Below are positions 33,500 to 43,993 of a stretch of 64,000 nucleotides of DNA, in pieces. The notes beneath the pieces are model-generated. The model did not search any database. It worked only from the letters and a program-made list of their open reading frames with translations, and was not told where the DNA came from. Made by a program: the position numbers and the translations under genes. This DNA is from Actinomycetota bacterium (GTDB lineage: Bacteria; Actinomycetota; Geothermincolia; Geothermincolales; RBG-13-55-18). Within the stretch, counting starts at the first letter, position 1. Each line of letters starts with the position of its first letter. The stretch lies in contig JAQVFR010000012.1 of assembly GCA_028697145.1 (NCBI GenBank), forward strand, positions 1 through 64,000. Direction: 5' to 3'.

Positions 33500-36400
33500 C
33501 TACGGCATGTGGTGATAAGGATTGCCAGCCCAATTACCATCTTGAATATCCTGGACGGCAAAATCAATAATCCTGGCACTATACCAGATTCCCTTGAGCG
33601 ACAGTCCAAATGTAACAGGGATAGACAAAGCTGAGACGACTATTCCTGCCACGCCAACTCCTATTCGAGTAATCGGGTTGAAGAATACAGCATCGACAAC
33701 CTTCTGAACGATATTCCTCGGGTCATTTGACTGAGGCCAAGGGTTTGGATTTCTCCTCATCTCCTCCAAAATAGTCTCGTGGTCTGATGCTGCCTGTTCT
33801 GGAGTTCTCCCTCCTCTTATCCCCACCGAGGCCAGGCCGCCCCAGTTGAAGCGTGCGAGGCCGGAGACGCCGGCAACCGCCTGGGAGATTCCGCTGGATA
33901 TTCTGGCAACCATCCCTCCCATGTTCGACATGCTGCTTGCAACAGATGACCTGAAGCTGGACATGCTGGAGGCAAAGCTGGCCGCTTGAAGGCCGCCTCC
34001 CCTGATCAGCGCAGCTCCCGCGGCTATCTGGCTCAGGCTGGCCTCAAGAGCACTGCTCAATCCACTCAACCCACTGAGGCCGCTCATTATTGCATCCAAA
34101 TCATATTGCCCGCTGGGATCCACCTTGTTTACCGGGTTGTTTTTGCAGTACTGGTAGGGGTTCAAGGTGATGGGCTGTGATTTGCTGCCCGGGTGGGGGT
34201 CCTTGGTGAGGAACCTCCGCAGGACGGGAGAGTAGTACCTGGCGGGCATAAAGTAGAGACCGGTCTCCGTATCGCGGAAGTAACCCGCGTAGGCGTAGGG
34301 GCAGGAGAGGGCCTCGTACTCGCTTGACTTAGCTGTCTCCGAGGTTATGTTTCCCCAGGGGTCGTAGGTGAGTTTCTTCACCCAGTCCATGGCGTCATCG
34401 GTTATGCAGGTGACATCGCCGCGGGCGTTGGTGTGGACGTAGAAGGTCCTCTGCCCCTGGCCCAGGTCCTGGGTGAAGGCTATGGGATGGCCGGAGAGGT
34501 CGTAGGCGTAAGAACGGATGATGTTTCCGGCGGCATCGGTCTCACACAAAATATTTCCGCCCGAATCATAATGGTAGAAGCGGGCATACTTCTCCACCGT
34601 ATACTGCCCCTGCCCATCACGCTCATAGGCTGTCTTGGAATAACGCTTTCCCTGGGGGTCGTAGGAGAAGGCCACCTTGAGGTTCTCTGTATCATTGGTG
34701 GCGGAAACCAGTCGTGAGCCGCGCTCGTATTCGTAATCCCACTCCCCGTCTGAGGTAAGGTTGCCGCACTCGTCATAGGTGAAACCGTTGTCCGTGCACT
34801 GGTTGGCGGCGTCGTAGGCGTGGTTCTCCGTGGAGCCTATCTTCTCCACGTGCGTGATATTGCCGTTGCCGTCGTAGTAGTACTTCTTCCCGGGTGACCT
34901 GGTCACCCTCTTTCTCGGTCCAGGAGGTGAGGCGGCCGAGCTCGTCGTAGGCATAGAGGTTCTCCACGCTGTCCTGTACCGACCGGGTGACGTTTCCTAT
35001 GGCGTCGTACTCGTAGCTCACCTTCATCCCGGAGTCATGGAAGTTGTGGGTGATGGTGGCGAGCCTTCCCGCAGCGTCGTAGGTAAAGGAGGACGAGTTG
35101 CAGTAGGTCGTGCTCGCGGGGTCGGTCACGTAGCGGACAGAGGAGAGCCTGCCCCGGTCCTCGTAGGCGTAGTTCACGGTGTCTGCATTGGGGAGGGTGA
35201 GGGTGGAGTGCTCGCCGGTTGCGCGGTAAGCGTAAGCAGAGGCGACATTGGTTCCCCAACCGCTCTTGGAATAGGTAAGAGATGTGAGCCTACCACCCTT
35301 TGTGTAAGCATAGGAGCTGGAAAAGCCCCCGGCGTAGCTCGAGGAGGCGGCGGTGAGGCGTGAGGCCACATCAAAAGTGAAGTTGAGCGTGACGCCGGTT
35401 GCGGCATCGCTTACCTGCGTGAGCCTTCCCGCGCCGTCGTAGGTGAAGGTATAGGGGTTGGTCAAGTTGTTCTGGGGGTCTTTGAAAGCTACCTTGTCCA
35501 GGGCGCCGTTCTGGCGGTAGGCGTAATAGGCCTCCCAGCCGTTGGGGTAGGTGACCTTTTTCACCCCGCCCGCCTCTTTGTACTCCATCTGGACGGTTCT
35601 CTGGTTGGGGTCGGTCTTCGCGGTTACCTGATTCAGCTGGTTGTACTCGAAGCCGGTTGTCCGTGCCCTTCATGTAGTTCTCGCCCGAGTTGTAGGAGAG
35701 GCTCGCCTTGTCCCCGTCCGGGGAGGTGGCCGCGGTGGGGTTGCCGGAACAGGACCTGGAGGCCGTGTAGTCGGCGGTGGATACCGCTGTCTGCCCATCC
35801 GGCAGCTGGCCCTCCACCTTGCTCGCGTTGCCCTTGCCGTCATAGACATACGAGACGCTGCCCAGGGGGGTGGTGAGGTCCTGGTAGTCCGTCACCTTGG
35901 TCACCTGGTGACACTTGTTCCACGCGTAGGATATCCTCCCCAGCCCGCCTGATCCGTCCGGGTTCACGCCGCTGTAGATATCGGTCGTGTGCCCTTTTCC
36001 ATCGCTCGAAAAGACATACTTGGTGGAGAGCCGCACGCCCGGAGAGCCGACGTAGTTGCTCACCTGCGGGGACGACACGATAGTGCTGCCGGAATTGTAG
36101 GCGATGGTGGATTTGTAGGTGTCGTCACTGGATGAGGTGCTTCTGGGGTTGCGATAGGCGGAGAGCTTGCCATCGGAGTACTCGAAGTAGGATTTGCGCG
36201 TGGTCTCACCGTCCACCTTGGACTCGGTCTGCGTGATCAGGTTGGGATCGGTCGCGGAATAGGTGATGCTCCCCCAGTGGTCCCCGGGGCTCAAGGTTAC
36301 CTTGGAGAGCCGGCCACCCGGCCCGTTGTATTCATACGATACCGTGCGGGGTTCATGCCCATCCGTGTTGGCCCAGCTCGCGTCCTCGGAGAGCGAGGAG

Positions 36401-38505
36401 ATCTTACCGCCGGAGAGGGTGATGGTGCAGCTGCGACCGGAAGCGTCGACCACCTGGATATTTCCCGCCCCATCGAAATCATAGTTGACCTTTGTCTTGT
36501 TCTTGTAGTTGCCGGTGCCCGCGCTTTCCCGCGATGCGTCGGTGATATAGATAAGCTTGCCAGCAGCGTCGAAGTGCTGAATTACCCCGCCCGTTCCCAC
36601 AACCTTGTACTTCCAGTTCAGGTTATCGTCGGTATCCTGGGGATTTGTATAGTTCGGGTTGCATTCCGCCTCGAGGAAATTGCCCTCGGTGCAGATGAAG
36701 GTGTTGGCCTTCTTCGCCTGGACCAGTAGATGAGAACGGCCCGAGGCATCGTAATAGGCCAGGTATCCGTTACCGTAATCCTTCACCTTGACGTCCAGGC
36801 CGCTGAACCAGTTGGGCCCGAAGAGGGGGGCCGGAGTGCGCTCGACGGTGGCGCTCGCATAGGTGCGTGATAGGCCGAAGGGGACGCCCCGCCCGGGTAC
36901 GGAGAGGTCGGTGGCGGAGAAAGAGGTGCTGCCGCTAACCAGGTTTACCGACATGCCGCCCATGTTGGCGTGGCTCATCCAGGGGACGGCGATCCCCGCG
37001 GAGGCGGTCCGCTCCGCGTCCGGAGGGGGATTTCCCACCGTTATGTCCACCGCGGCGTTGTTGACGCCCTTGTCTTTGAACCAATACTTGGCCTCCTTCA
37101 CCATGCCGAAATTAATGCGCCAGTCTCCGCTGGTGGAGGGGACTTCCACCGGCACCCCCAGGCATACGGTCTCCCATGGCTCGACGTCCCGCGGCAGTTT
37201 CACCCTCGATTCCAGCTGCTTGCTGCCTCCATTGCGGTCAGTGATCCAGAAGCCCAGCCGGTAGGGATTGGCGGGGTCTGTGGCGTCGCACTTCCAGGTC
37301 TCCTCTCCGGTGTTCTGGATATACACCGGGCATATCTTCGTCTCGCCCGGGCTGAACTTCGTGGGGACCTCGTCGGTGTTGTAGGGACATCCGATCATGG
37401 TGTAATGGACACGGAGACAGGGCCCGAATCCACCATATTCCCGCGCAAAGAACTCCGCGCCGATCGTCACGTCCGTCGAGTTCATCCTCAGGGAGAAACC
37501 CCGGTTCGCCGCCCCCCCGTTCTCGGTGCCCTTGACCCAACTCTGGGCCTTGGCGGTCACATCCAGGAGCTTGCAGGCTCCCGCAATGACGGTGAAGGTC
37601 GTGCCCGCTGATACCGTGGGGTAGGTGTTCCAGGTGGTTGTGTTCTCCCTCCAGTCGCCCGTGGGGTATTCCAGGGCGATGGGCGCGGTGGCGCAATTCT
37701 TCGTGCCGCTGCACCAGACCCTCAACCAGGCCTCGTCGATTATGGCGCCCGCATTGTATTTGGTACCATCGAGGTCGAAGTAGTAGAGGCTGTGGAAAAA
37801 GGTGCGGACATCTGCCCCGATGAGTGTCTTGTTTAAACCCGGTAAATCAGACTGATTCTTGCTTGTGTTGCCGCATTTCAGTACGTATGCGCCAACAAAG
37901 GTGTCGTAATAGGATCCGAAGTTGGTGTAAGGGTTGGCGCTGTTGCAGAAGGTGTCGCCGCGGTTGGTTTTGTTAATGCCCATAAGGTCGTAATAGGGGT
38001 AGATGCTGGTCCAGGCGGGGTCGATATAGACGGGGTAGACGCGGGCGGGGTCGGCCAGCCAGGCGGGGTCCGCGCAGATGGTGAGGTTGGCCTTGCCGTC
38101 CTTGTCCTTGGTGATGTCCATGGAGACGTCGCAGGAGACGGCGGGGCCGCTCTCTTCCGCGCCTACGTTTGAGTCCATCATTATCGGGGCGGTGATCACG
38201 AAAAGCTCCCTGCCGTCGTCCTGGCTTATCACGCGCAGGTTGCCGGCCTCGTCTTTCTCCAGGTCCACGCCCTCGGTGTCCAGCTTGAAGGTGAAGGTGT
38301 TGGGGGATGCCGGTGAATCCAGCTTGATGAGCTGCTCGATGGTGGAGCCGAAGACGAGGAACTCCAGGCTGTAGCCGCGCTTGCTGTCGTAGTAATAGGC
38401 CTGGTTGCCCTCGGCCACGCATCCCAGCTCGGACGGCGCCTCGGCTTCCGGGGTCTTCTCCGGCGTCTCGGGCTTGCCGCCTCCTGGGTTCAGCTTAGCG
38501 ACCAT
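33500..38505 (-). pseudogene. RHS/YD-repeat polymorphic toxin gene with two frameshifts
   Basis: Three overlapping frames (35371-38505, 34773-35588, 33500-34954) join into one RHS protein if one base is removed near 35655-35661 and one in the CCCGGG at about 34889-34894; the total, 5006 bases less 2, is divisible by three (about 1667 residues). Domains in order: N-terminal region without signal peptide, DNRLRE-like domain (with WRENTTTWNTYPT), an Ig-like domain (VYIQNTGEETW), DUF6531-like start of the RHS shell (VNLVSGSTSFSATDLSVPG), many YD repeats, and the core end RYYSPVLRRFLTKDP, then a variable tip of about 190 residues with a hydrophobic segment. A stop directly precedes the first ATG, so the secretion region seems lost. 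Frameshifts could be real decay or assembly errors. Confidence 0.8.
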
Positions 38506-38640
38506 TCAAGAAAGAAAGTCCTTTGTTGGGATTCTATATCTTCTTTTACAGCCGCCAAGCAACGGCCCCATCTTTCATGCCGGGGTTAATGTCCAGAATC
38601 TGTTTGAAGAATGTGAGCGCCAGGCGTGCAGGCAATGAAA

Positions 38641-38669
38641 CGCACATGGATGTTAACCATCCATGTGCG
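38641..38669 (-). terminator. Terminator hairpin of the acyl-CoA synthetase gene
   Basis: A perfect 12-bp stem (CGCACATGGATG/CATCCATGTGCG) with loop TTAAC lies 18 bases past the stop codon of the synthetase. On the minus strand it is followed by TTTCATT. Good stem, modest T-run. The RHS gene start lies 135 bases further along, so this also separates the two transcripts. Confidence 0.75.
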
Positions 38670-38686
38670 CGGATGCAGCTGGTCGC

Positions 38687-40339
38687 TTATTCGTTTACGC
38701 CGGAGAACAGGTCCGCAAAGCGGTTGCGCAGCTCCAGCTTGCGCACCTTGAGGGTCATGCCGTAGGGCATCTCCTCCGGCGTGATGATGCGCACGGCACG
38801 CGGGCTCTTATAGCCGGCGATGTTCTGCTTGCACCAGGCCAGGATGTCTTCCTCGCTGGCTTTCGCCCCCGGCTTGAGGGTGACCACGGCGAGGGGCACC
38901 TGTTTCTTCAGGGGGTGCGGTATCCCCACTACCGCGGCGTCCGCGACGTCGGGGTGGTTCAGCACCTCTTTCTCCACCTCCACGGAGAACACCGAGTAAC
39001 CGCCGACCTTGATGACGTCCTTCACGCGGTCCACGAAGTAGAGGCGGCCGAGCTTGTCCTTGCGTCCCACGTCCCCGGTGCGCAGCCAGCCGTCCTGGAT
39101 GAGCTCGGCGGTGGCCTCCGGGTTGCCCCAGTAGCCCTTGGTGATGCCGGGGCCGGAGACGGCCACCTCGCCCACCTCGCCCGCGGGGAGCTTCCGGCCG
39201 TCCTCGTCGACGATGCGCACGCGCACCGGCGGCAGCGGCCATCCCACGCACCCCCGGGGATACTTGAGCCCCATGATGGCGATCTTCAGGGTGGCGATGC
39301 CCGCCAGCTCCACCATGCCGTAGACCTCGGTGAAGAACGCCTTGGGCTTGTAGGGCCCCAGTTCGAAGAGGGTCCCCTTGGAGCGGAAAGCCTCCGCGTA
39401 CTCCTCGGGCATGGCGTCGGCGGCGCTGCCGAACATCTTCAGGCTCGAGAGGTCGTATGAGTCTATACCCTCGGCGAGCATCATGGCGTACATGGCGGGC
39501 ACTCCCACGAAGAGCCCGATCTTCTCCCTCTGCATGGCCTCGAGCACGGCCCGGGGCTCGAAGTGGCGCATGTAGTAAGCTCGCAGCCCCACGCAGGCGC
39601 CGATGATATAGCAGCCGAAGCCCATGACGTGTGCCGCCGGGAGGCAGAAGAGCCCGGAGAAGCTCGGACCCACCGGGATCACGGCGGCGCCTATCTTCTG
39701 CGCCGTGAGCAGGCAGCGCGAGGTCATCACCGCCCCCTTGGGGAAGCCGGTGGTCCCCGAGGTGTAGAAGATGGCCACCTCCCGGTCGGGGTCCAGCTTC
39801 TCCCCCTCCCAGTCCGCCGCCGCGCTGATGGCCTCGTCCAGGGAGTCGAAACCGTCCAGCATTTCCTCCTTCGGGCCGGCCATGATCCACTGCTTGATGC
39901 CCGGGATCTCGTCCTTGCTCCCGATGTTCCCCTGGAAGACCTCCCTGTCCACGATGATGCGCTCGGCGCCGCAGTTCTCCATGATGTAACGCATCTCCCT
40001 GCCCTTGAGCATGTAGTTCATGGGCACGGCGATGGCGCCCGCACGCGCGATGGCGAAGATTGCCATGGGCAGGTCGCCGTTGTTGCCGGTGGATATGCCC
40101 ACCCGTTCCCCCGGGCGTACGCCCAGGTCGCGCAGGGCCGAGGAGACCTTCTCCACGAAGCGGGCCGCGTCTCTATAGGACATCTTCTTCAGCGGGAAGT
40201 CCTGGTAGCGCAGCGGCTCGTGCAGGGTGCTGAAGGGCTTGTCCCCCCTGAGCTCCGCCATGCGGTCGTGAAAGTTGCCCAGGGTCAGGTCTCTCTGCAT
40301 CGCCAGGTTGAACTTATCTGGTAGTAACCTCATCCTCAT
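38687..40339 (-). CDS. AMP-forming acyl-CoA synthetase
   Basis: About 550 residues of the ANL superfamily. The P-loop is YTSGTTGFPKGAV; later motifs are YGMVELAG, RTGDVGRKD, GRLYFVDRVKDVIKVGGY and a C-terminal lysine in YGMTLKVRKLELR. It activates a carboxylic acid, probably fatty or aromatic, to its CoA ester at the cost of ATP. The TetR gene is divergent, and a palindrome sits beside its promoter. ATGs at 40339 and 40333 are both possible; AAAGGGG is just upstream. It could feed the CoA-ester cluster at 50-60 kb, though that is only a guess. Confidence 0.9.
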   Translation of the reverse strand: MRMRLLPDKFNLAMQRDLTLGNFHDRMAELRGDKPFSTLHEPLRYQDFPLKKMSYRDAARFVEKVSSALRDLGVRPGERVGISTGNNGDLPMAIFAIARAGAIAVPMNYMLKGREMRYIMENCGAERIIVDREVFQGNIGSKDEIPGIKQWIMAGPKEEMLDGFDSLDEAISAAADWEGEKLDPDREVAIFYTSGTTGFPKGAVMTSRCLLTAQKIGAAVIPVGPSFSGLFCLPAAHVMGFGCYIIGACVGLRAYYMRHFEPRAVLEAMQREKIGLFVGVPAMYAMMLAEGIDSYDLSSLKMFGSAADAMPEEYAEAFRSKGTLFELGPYKPKAFFTEVYGMVELAGIATLKIAIMGLKYPRGCVGWPLPPVRVRIVDEDGRKLPAGEVGEVAVSGPGITKGYWGNPEATAELIQDGWLRTGDVGRKDKLGRLYFVDRVKDVIKVGGYSVFSVEVEKEVLNHPDVADAAVVGIPHPLKKQVPLAVVTLKPGAKASEEDILAWCKQNIAGYKSPRAVRIITPEEMPYGMTLKVRKLELRNRFADLFSGVNE

Positions 40340-40393
40340 TCCCCTTTCCGCGCCCACGAACAATAATGCCGGAGTTGTCCGAAAATATACTTA

Positions 40394-40415
40394 CACTACA
40401 TCATTCCCTTGTCAA
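40394..40415 (-). promoter_or_regulatory. Promoter of the acyl-CoA synthetase gene
   Basis: On the minus strand TTGACA (40410-40415) is followed by an AT-rich -10 region; TAAGTA begins after 16 bases and TATATT lies a few bases later, so the exact -10 is uncertain. The TetR-type palindrome lies directly upstream of the -35. Confidence 0.5.
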
Positions 40416-40416
40416 A

Positions 40417-40433
40417 ACTCCGCGTGTCGGAGT
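40417..40433. promoter_or_regulatory. Palindromic operator candidate (TetR type)
   Basis: ACTCCGCGTGTCGGAGT has perfect 6-bp arms (ACTCCG/CGGAGT) around five bases. It lies between the divergent synthetase and TetR genes, next to the synthetase -35 box, the place expected for the TetR operator. Confidence 0.6.
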
Positions 40434-40529
40434 CCACGCGCCTGACGCGATGTGCTATATTGAGAATCGACATCACGTCGAGGAGAGCGCCGCGTACCCA
40501 TGGCAACACCCTCGTGAAGGAGAGCGCGG

Positions 40530-41129
40530 ATGACGGCCAAGCGCAGCAAATCCGACATCACCCGGGCAAGGCTGACCGTGGCGGCCCGCGAGGTCTTCGT
40601 GGAGAAAGGCTATCACCGCACCAAGGTGGTGGACATCATCGAGAGGGCGGGGTGCGGGCACGGCACCTTCTACGACTACTTCAAGAGCAAGGACGAGGTG
40701 CTCATGGCCATCCTGAGCGAACTCATCCGCGAACTCGACCGCCTGGGAGAGTCCTCCCGCATCCTCATGGAGCGCATAGCTTTCGACGACTACGACGCCA
40801 TACGCATCCTCCTGCAGGGGATCAGCGACATCTTCGGCCGCCACGGCGACCTCAACAACGTGTACATAGAGGCCGCGCTGGAGAGCGCCGTCTTCAGCGA
40901 CGTCTTCAACCGCTTCCTCGGCGTCTTTTCCGGCATCCTCGAGGGCAAGATACGGCAGATGAAGGAGGCGGGGAAATGCGAGGGGATCGAACCGCGCATC
41001 GCTTCCCAGATACTGGTGACCCTGGTCGGGTTCACCGCATACGGCCGCCAGGCCGGCTTCATCGAGGGCGATAACGACCGGGTCACCGAGAACCTGGGTC
41101 TGCTCGTCTTCCGCGCCTTGAACTATTGA
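40530..41129 (+). CDS. TetR-family regulator
   Basis: 199 residues. The N-terminal helix-turn-helix is typical (VAAREVFVEKGYHRTKVVDI, then AGCGHGTFYDYFKSKDEVL); the rest is an all-helical ligand-binding domain. Divergent to the acyl-CoA synthetase, with a palindrome between, so it probably senses an acyl-CoA or free acid and represses the synthetase. Start ATG 40530 with GGAGAG upstream. A terminator-like T-run (GGTTTTTT) follows at about 41160. Confidence 0.9.
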   Translation: MTAKRSKSDITRARLTVAAREVFVEKGYHRTKVVDIIERAGCGHGTFYDYFKSKDEVLMAILSELIRELDRLGESSRILMERIAFDDYDAIRILLQGISDIFGRHGDLNNVYIEAALESAVFSDVFNRFLGVFSGILEGKIRQMKEAGKCEGIEPRIASQILVTLVGFTAYGRQAGFIEGDNDRVTENLGLLVFRALNY

Positions 41130-41258
41130 TACGCCGCGTCCCGGCCGGTACGCGTCCCCCGGTTTTTTACGCCCCTCGCGCCGAAGCCCCCGCTTCGAGG
41201 AGCCCTTCCCGTGCCGGCGGCGCATGGGCGGGCGCTGCTTCTCCAAACCGTCCGGCTT

Positions 41259-41792
41259 TCAAAGGTCGAGCAGGTCCAGGTACCAGCGGCCGTTCTCGCG
41301 CACCAGGGGGATGCGAATAGCCTCCGCCTCGCTCATCGTCATCTCCTCGCCGCCCGCGCCTGCGAAGGCGCCCCAGACGTAAACGGCGGCCCTGTCGCCT
41401 TCCGTCTCCACGCCGTATTCCGCGGCCACGACCTCAGCGAAGGGTATGTCCTCCAGGAAACCGGCGATGAGCACCCCGCCCAGGATCTCGTCGTCGGAAT
41501 CCGGCATCTCCGCCCTCGCCTGCGCGAGGAAGGACGGGGCGACCAGGCCCTCGAACTCGGCCCGCTCCCCGGCCAGCGCCGCCCGCAGGGTCCTCTCCGC
41601 CACGAGTTCCTCCGGGACACGGGCCTCTCCCTGGCCGCCGCAGCCGGCGGCGAAAAGGATGAGCGCCACGCACCACAGAGCGACACGAGGGAGCGCAGGG
41701 AAGCCCGCGCCGCCTCCCGGGTGCAGGCGTAAGGTGCGAACGCGGCGCGCGTTGCGGGTGCGCGCTGCGCGCGAGGTGACCTCGAGCGTCAT
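41259..41792 (-). CDS. Predicted lipoprotein
   Basis: About 177 residues. A hydrophobic signal segment ending in the lipobox FAAGC (ALWCVALILFAAGC) directs lipid attachment; the mature part is acidic and ends in a short fold with VRENGRWYLDLLDL, the pattern of DUF4878/NTF2-like secreted proteins. The ATG at 41792 has AAGGAGG eleven bases upstream; the segment before the signal is unusually long and basic, so a later start is possible. The gene just upstream encodes a second lipoprotein with the same closing pattern (NGEWKKV), suggesting distant duplicates. Confidence 0.72.
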   Translation of the reverse strand: MTLEVTSRAARTRNARRVRTLRLHPGGGAGFPALPRVALWCVALILFAAGCGGQGEARVPEELVAERTLRAALAGERAEFEGLVAPSFLAQARAEMPDSDDEILGGVLIAGFLEDIPFAEVVAAEYGVETEGDRAAVYVWGAFAGAGGEEMTMSEAEAIRIPLVRENGRWYLDLLDL

Positions 41793-41834
41793 GGCCGCGT
41801 CAACCTCCTTCGTCCCCGCGTGAAACAATCCGGG

Positions 41835-42332
41835 TCACGAGCCCCAGATGGTCTCCTCCGACACCTTCTTCCACTCGCCGTTCTCCCTGCGCAGCAGGTA
41901 GCGCACGCCGGACCCCGAGAGCGGGTTGTAGAGGGAGCCTATCTCCACCACCGCCTCTCCCGCGTCCGCGTCGGCCTCGGCCACGGTAACGGAATGCTGG
42001 CTGTAGGTCCACATGCTCGCGTCACCGCCCTCCCTTCGCGCGGCCAGTTCCTTGAATTCCTCCAGGGTGATCTCGGTGAGGGGACCGCCCTCCCATTTCC
42101 AGAAGCGGAGGCCCAATTCCTCGGGGGAGACGTCGGCCATGCCGGTCGATCTCCTCATCCATTCCACGATGAAATCGGAGTCGCGCATTTCGGGGACGAG
42201 GATGTTCTCGATCGCGTATTCGGCCACCTCCTCGTCTATCCCCGGCTTCTCCCCGGGACCGCAGCCGGAGGAGAGGAGCGGCGCCTGCAGGAGCAGCAAG
42301 AGCGCCATCGCCATCAATCCCGCTTTTTTCAT
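41835..42332 (-). CDS. Predicted lipoprotein
   Basis: 165 residues with a classic lipoprotein signal: MKKAG, a hydrophobic core rich in leucine, and lipobox LSSGC. The mature protein is acidic, with an early Glu-rich helix and a beta-rich end (YLLRRENGEWKKVSEE) that resembles small NTF2-like or DUF4878-like domains. Function unknown. It precedes the other lipoprotein gene on the same strand and follows trpB after a terminator-like hairpin. Confidence 0.78.
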   Translation of the reverse strand: MKKAGLMAMALLLLLQAPLLSSGCGPGEKPGIDEEVAEYAIENILVPEMRDSDFIVEWMRRSTGMADVSPEELGLRFWKWEGGPLTEITLEEFKELAARREGGDASMWTYSQHSVTVAEADADAGEAVVEIGSLYNPLSGSGVRYLLRRENGEWKKVSEETIWGS

Positions 42333-42409
42333 GCCCCCATTATAGCGGAAGCCGCGCGGGCCGCACGGCGGGCTTCGCGGGCCCTGAGACGCCGCTCCGC
42401 ACGGCCAAA

Positions 42410-42437
42410 GCGAGGGAACCCATGGGGGCTCCCTCGC
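42410..42437 (-). terminator. Terminator hairpin after trpB
   Basis: A 12-bp stem with one G-T pair (GCGAGGGAACCC with GGGCTCCCTCGC) and a four-base loop lies about 40 bases beyond the trpB stop. On the minus strand it is followed by TTTGG. Likely intrinsic terminator. Confidence 0.65.
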
Positions 42438-42476
42438 ATGAACAGACTCGCGGCCTCGCTTGCCGGTTCTTCCCCG

Positions 42477-43784
42477 TTAGACGTCGCTCAGCTTGCCGTT
42501 GTGATAGTCGTCGTAGGCGGAGAGGTCCAGCATGCCGTGGCCGGAGAAGTTGAAGAAGATGCACTTGGACTCGCCGCTCTCCCGGCACTTGACCGCCTCG
42601 TCGATGGCCGCCTTGATGGCGTGGGCGGTCTCGGGGGCGGGAACGTGCCCCTCGGTACGCGCGAAGGTTACCGCGGCTTCGAAGACCTCCACCTGGTGAT
42701 AGGTACAGGCATCCACCAGCCCTTCCTTGACCAGCAGGCTGACGATGGGAGCAGCGCCGTGATACCTCAGGCCTCCCGAGTGAGACGGCGGCGGGATGAA
42801 CTCGTGGCCGAGGGTGTACATGAGCAGGAGCGGCGTCATTCCGGCGATGTCGCCAAAGTCGTATTCGTACTTGCCGCCGCTCAGGGTGGGGCATGAAGCA
42901 GGCTCGACGGCCAGGATGCGCACGTCCTTCCCCGCCTTTACGTCGTTCACGAAGGGAAGCGCCGTGCCCCCGAAGTTGGAGCCGCCCCCCACGCAGCCGA
43001 TTACCACGTTGGGATAGTCATCGAACAACTCGAAGGCCTTCTGGGCCTCCTGGCCGATGACCGTCTGGTGCAGGAGCACGTGGTTGAGCACGCTTCCCAG
43101 GCTGTACTTAACATCGTCCCCCTCCAGGGCCATCTCCACCGCCTCGGATATGGCCATACCGAGGCTTCCCGACGTCTCCGGGTCCTCGGATAGATATTTT
43201 CTGCCGGTTACTGTCAGTTCACTCGGGCTGGGCACCACGTTGGCTCCCCAGGTCTCGATGAGCATGCGGCGGTACGGCTTCTGGCGGAAGCTCGATCCCA
43301 CCATGAACACCTGCAACTCCATGTCGAAGAAGCTGCACCCCATGGCCAGGGCGCTTCCCCATTGCCCGGCTCCTGTCTCGGTGGTGAGCTTCCTGACTCC
43401 TTCCTTCTTGTTGTAATAGGCCTGGGCCACGGCGGTATTGGGCTTGTGGCTCCCCGCCGGGCTCACTCCCTCGTGCTTGTAATAGATGCGGGCGGGAGTC
43501 TGCAGGTACCTCTCCAGGCGGTCTGCGCGCACCAGGGGGGTAGGCCTCCAGATGCGGTATACCTCCCTTATCTCCTCCGGTATCTCGATATAGCTCTCGG
43601 GGCTCATCTCCTGCTCGATCAGGCCCATGGGGAAGAGCGGCGCCAGATCATCGGGCGTTATCGGCTCCTCCGTAGCCGGGTGGAGTGGCGGCTCCAGGGG
43701 CTTGGGCAGGTCGGGAAGGACATTGTACCAGGCTTGCGGCAGGTCCTTCTGTGCCAGCGTGATCATCTTCGGTCTCTCGGCCAT
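42477..43784 (-). CDS. trpB: Tryptophan synthase beta chain, TrpB2 type
   Basis: 435 residues. TrpB condenses indole with serine using PLP. The PLP lysine is in [12 protein letters not shown], the substrate loop in [15 protein letters not shown], and the phosphate-binding loop in [11 protein letters not shown]. The long N-terminus and loop spacing match the TrpB2 subfamily, which often acts without TrpA. No trpA or other trp gene is in the window. The leader carries a Trp attenuator, so the cell regulates this gene by charged tRNA-Trp, which supports a real biosynthetic role, for example making Trp from free or salvaged indole. Start ATG 43784 with AGGAGGT upstream. Confidence 0.93.
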   Translation of the reverse strand: MAERPKMITLAQKDLPQAWYNVLPDLPKPLEPPLHPATEEPITPDDLAPLFPMGLIEQEMSPESYIEIPEEIREVYRIWRPTPLVRADRLERYLQTPARIYYKHEGVSPAGSHKPNTAVAQAYYNKKEGVRKLTTETGAGQWGSALAMGCSFFDMELQVFMVGSSFRQKPYRRMLIETWGANVVPSPSELTVTGRKYLSEDPETSGSLGMAISEAVEMALEGDDVKYSLGSVLNHVLLHQTVIGQEAQKAFELFDDYPNVVIGCVGGGSNFGGTALPFVNDVKAGKDVRILAVEPASCPTLSGGKYEYDFGDIAGMTPLLLMYTLGHEFIPPPSHSGGLRYHGAAPIVSLLVKEGLVDACTYHQVEVFEAAVTFARTEGHVPAPETAHAIKAAIDEAVKCRESGESKCIFFNFSGHGMLDLSAYDDYHNGKLSDV

Positions 43785-43819
43785 CGTCTTACCTCCTGTT
43801 CTTTCAGCCCATAGAAAAC

Positions 43820-43846
43820 GGCCACGGAGCTGTCCTCTCCGTGGCC
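43820..43846 (-). terminator. Attenuator terminator in the trpB leader
   Basis: A perfect 10-bp stem GGCCACGGAG/CTCCGTGGCC with a seven-base loop; on the minus strand it is followed by GTTTTCT. It lies 20 bases after the leader peptide stop and 36 bases before the trpB start. The left arm (GCCACGG) can instead pair with CCGTGGC inside the leader ORF, just after the Trp codons, which would form an antiterminator. Confidence 0.85.
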
Positions 43847-43865
43847 TGTTGATGCCTGCCCTTGA

Positions 43866-43958
43866 CTACCAGACGCGGGGTGGGCAAACACCGCCACGGC
43901 GGGCCTGCCACCACCAGAGGGATCCCCCTTCTCTATGCCTGATAACCGTTTTCACCAT
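43866..43958 (-). CDS. trpL: Tryptophan leader peptide (30 residues)
   Basis: Short ORF between promoter and attenuator, below the ORF-track limit. It starts ATG GTG at 43958 with AAGGA about four bases upstream and ends TAG at 43866. Codons 16-18 are three consecutive TGG (Trp), within GGSLWWWQARRGG, and the last codon before the stop is a fourth TGG. When charged tRNA-Trp is scarce the ribosome would stall at the Trp codons and leave the following segment free to form the antiterminator. This is the classic layout of trp attenuation, as also known from other Actinobacteria. Confidence 0.88.
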   Translation of the reverse strand: MVKTVIRHREGGSLWWWQARRGGVCPPRVW

Positions 43959-43993
43959 ACGATCCTTTTTCGTTATGCATTCGACGTGCATAG

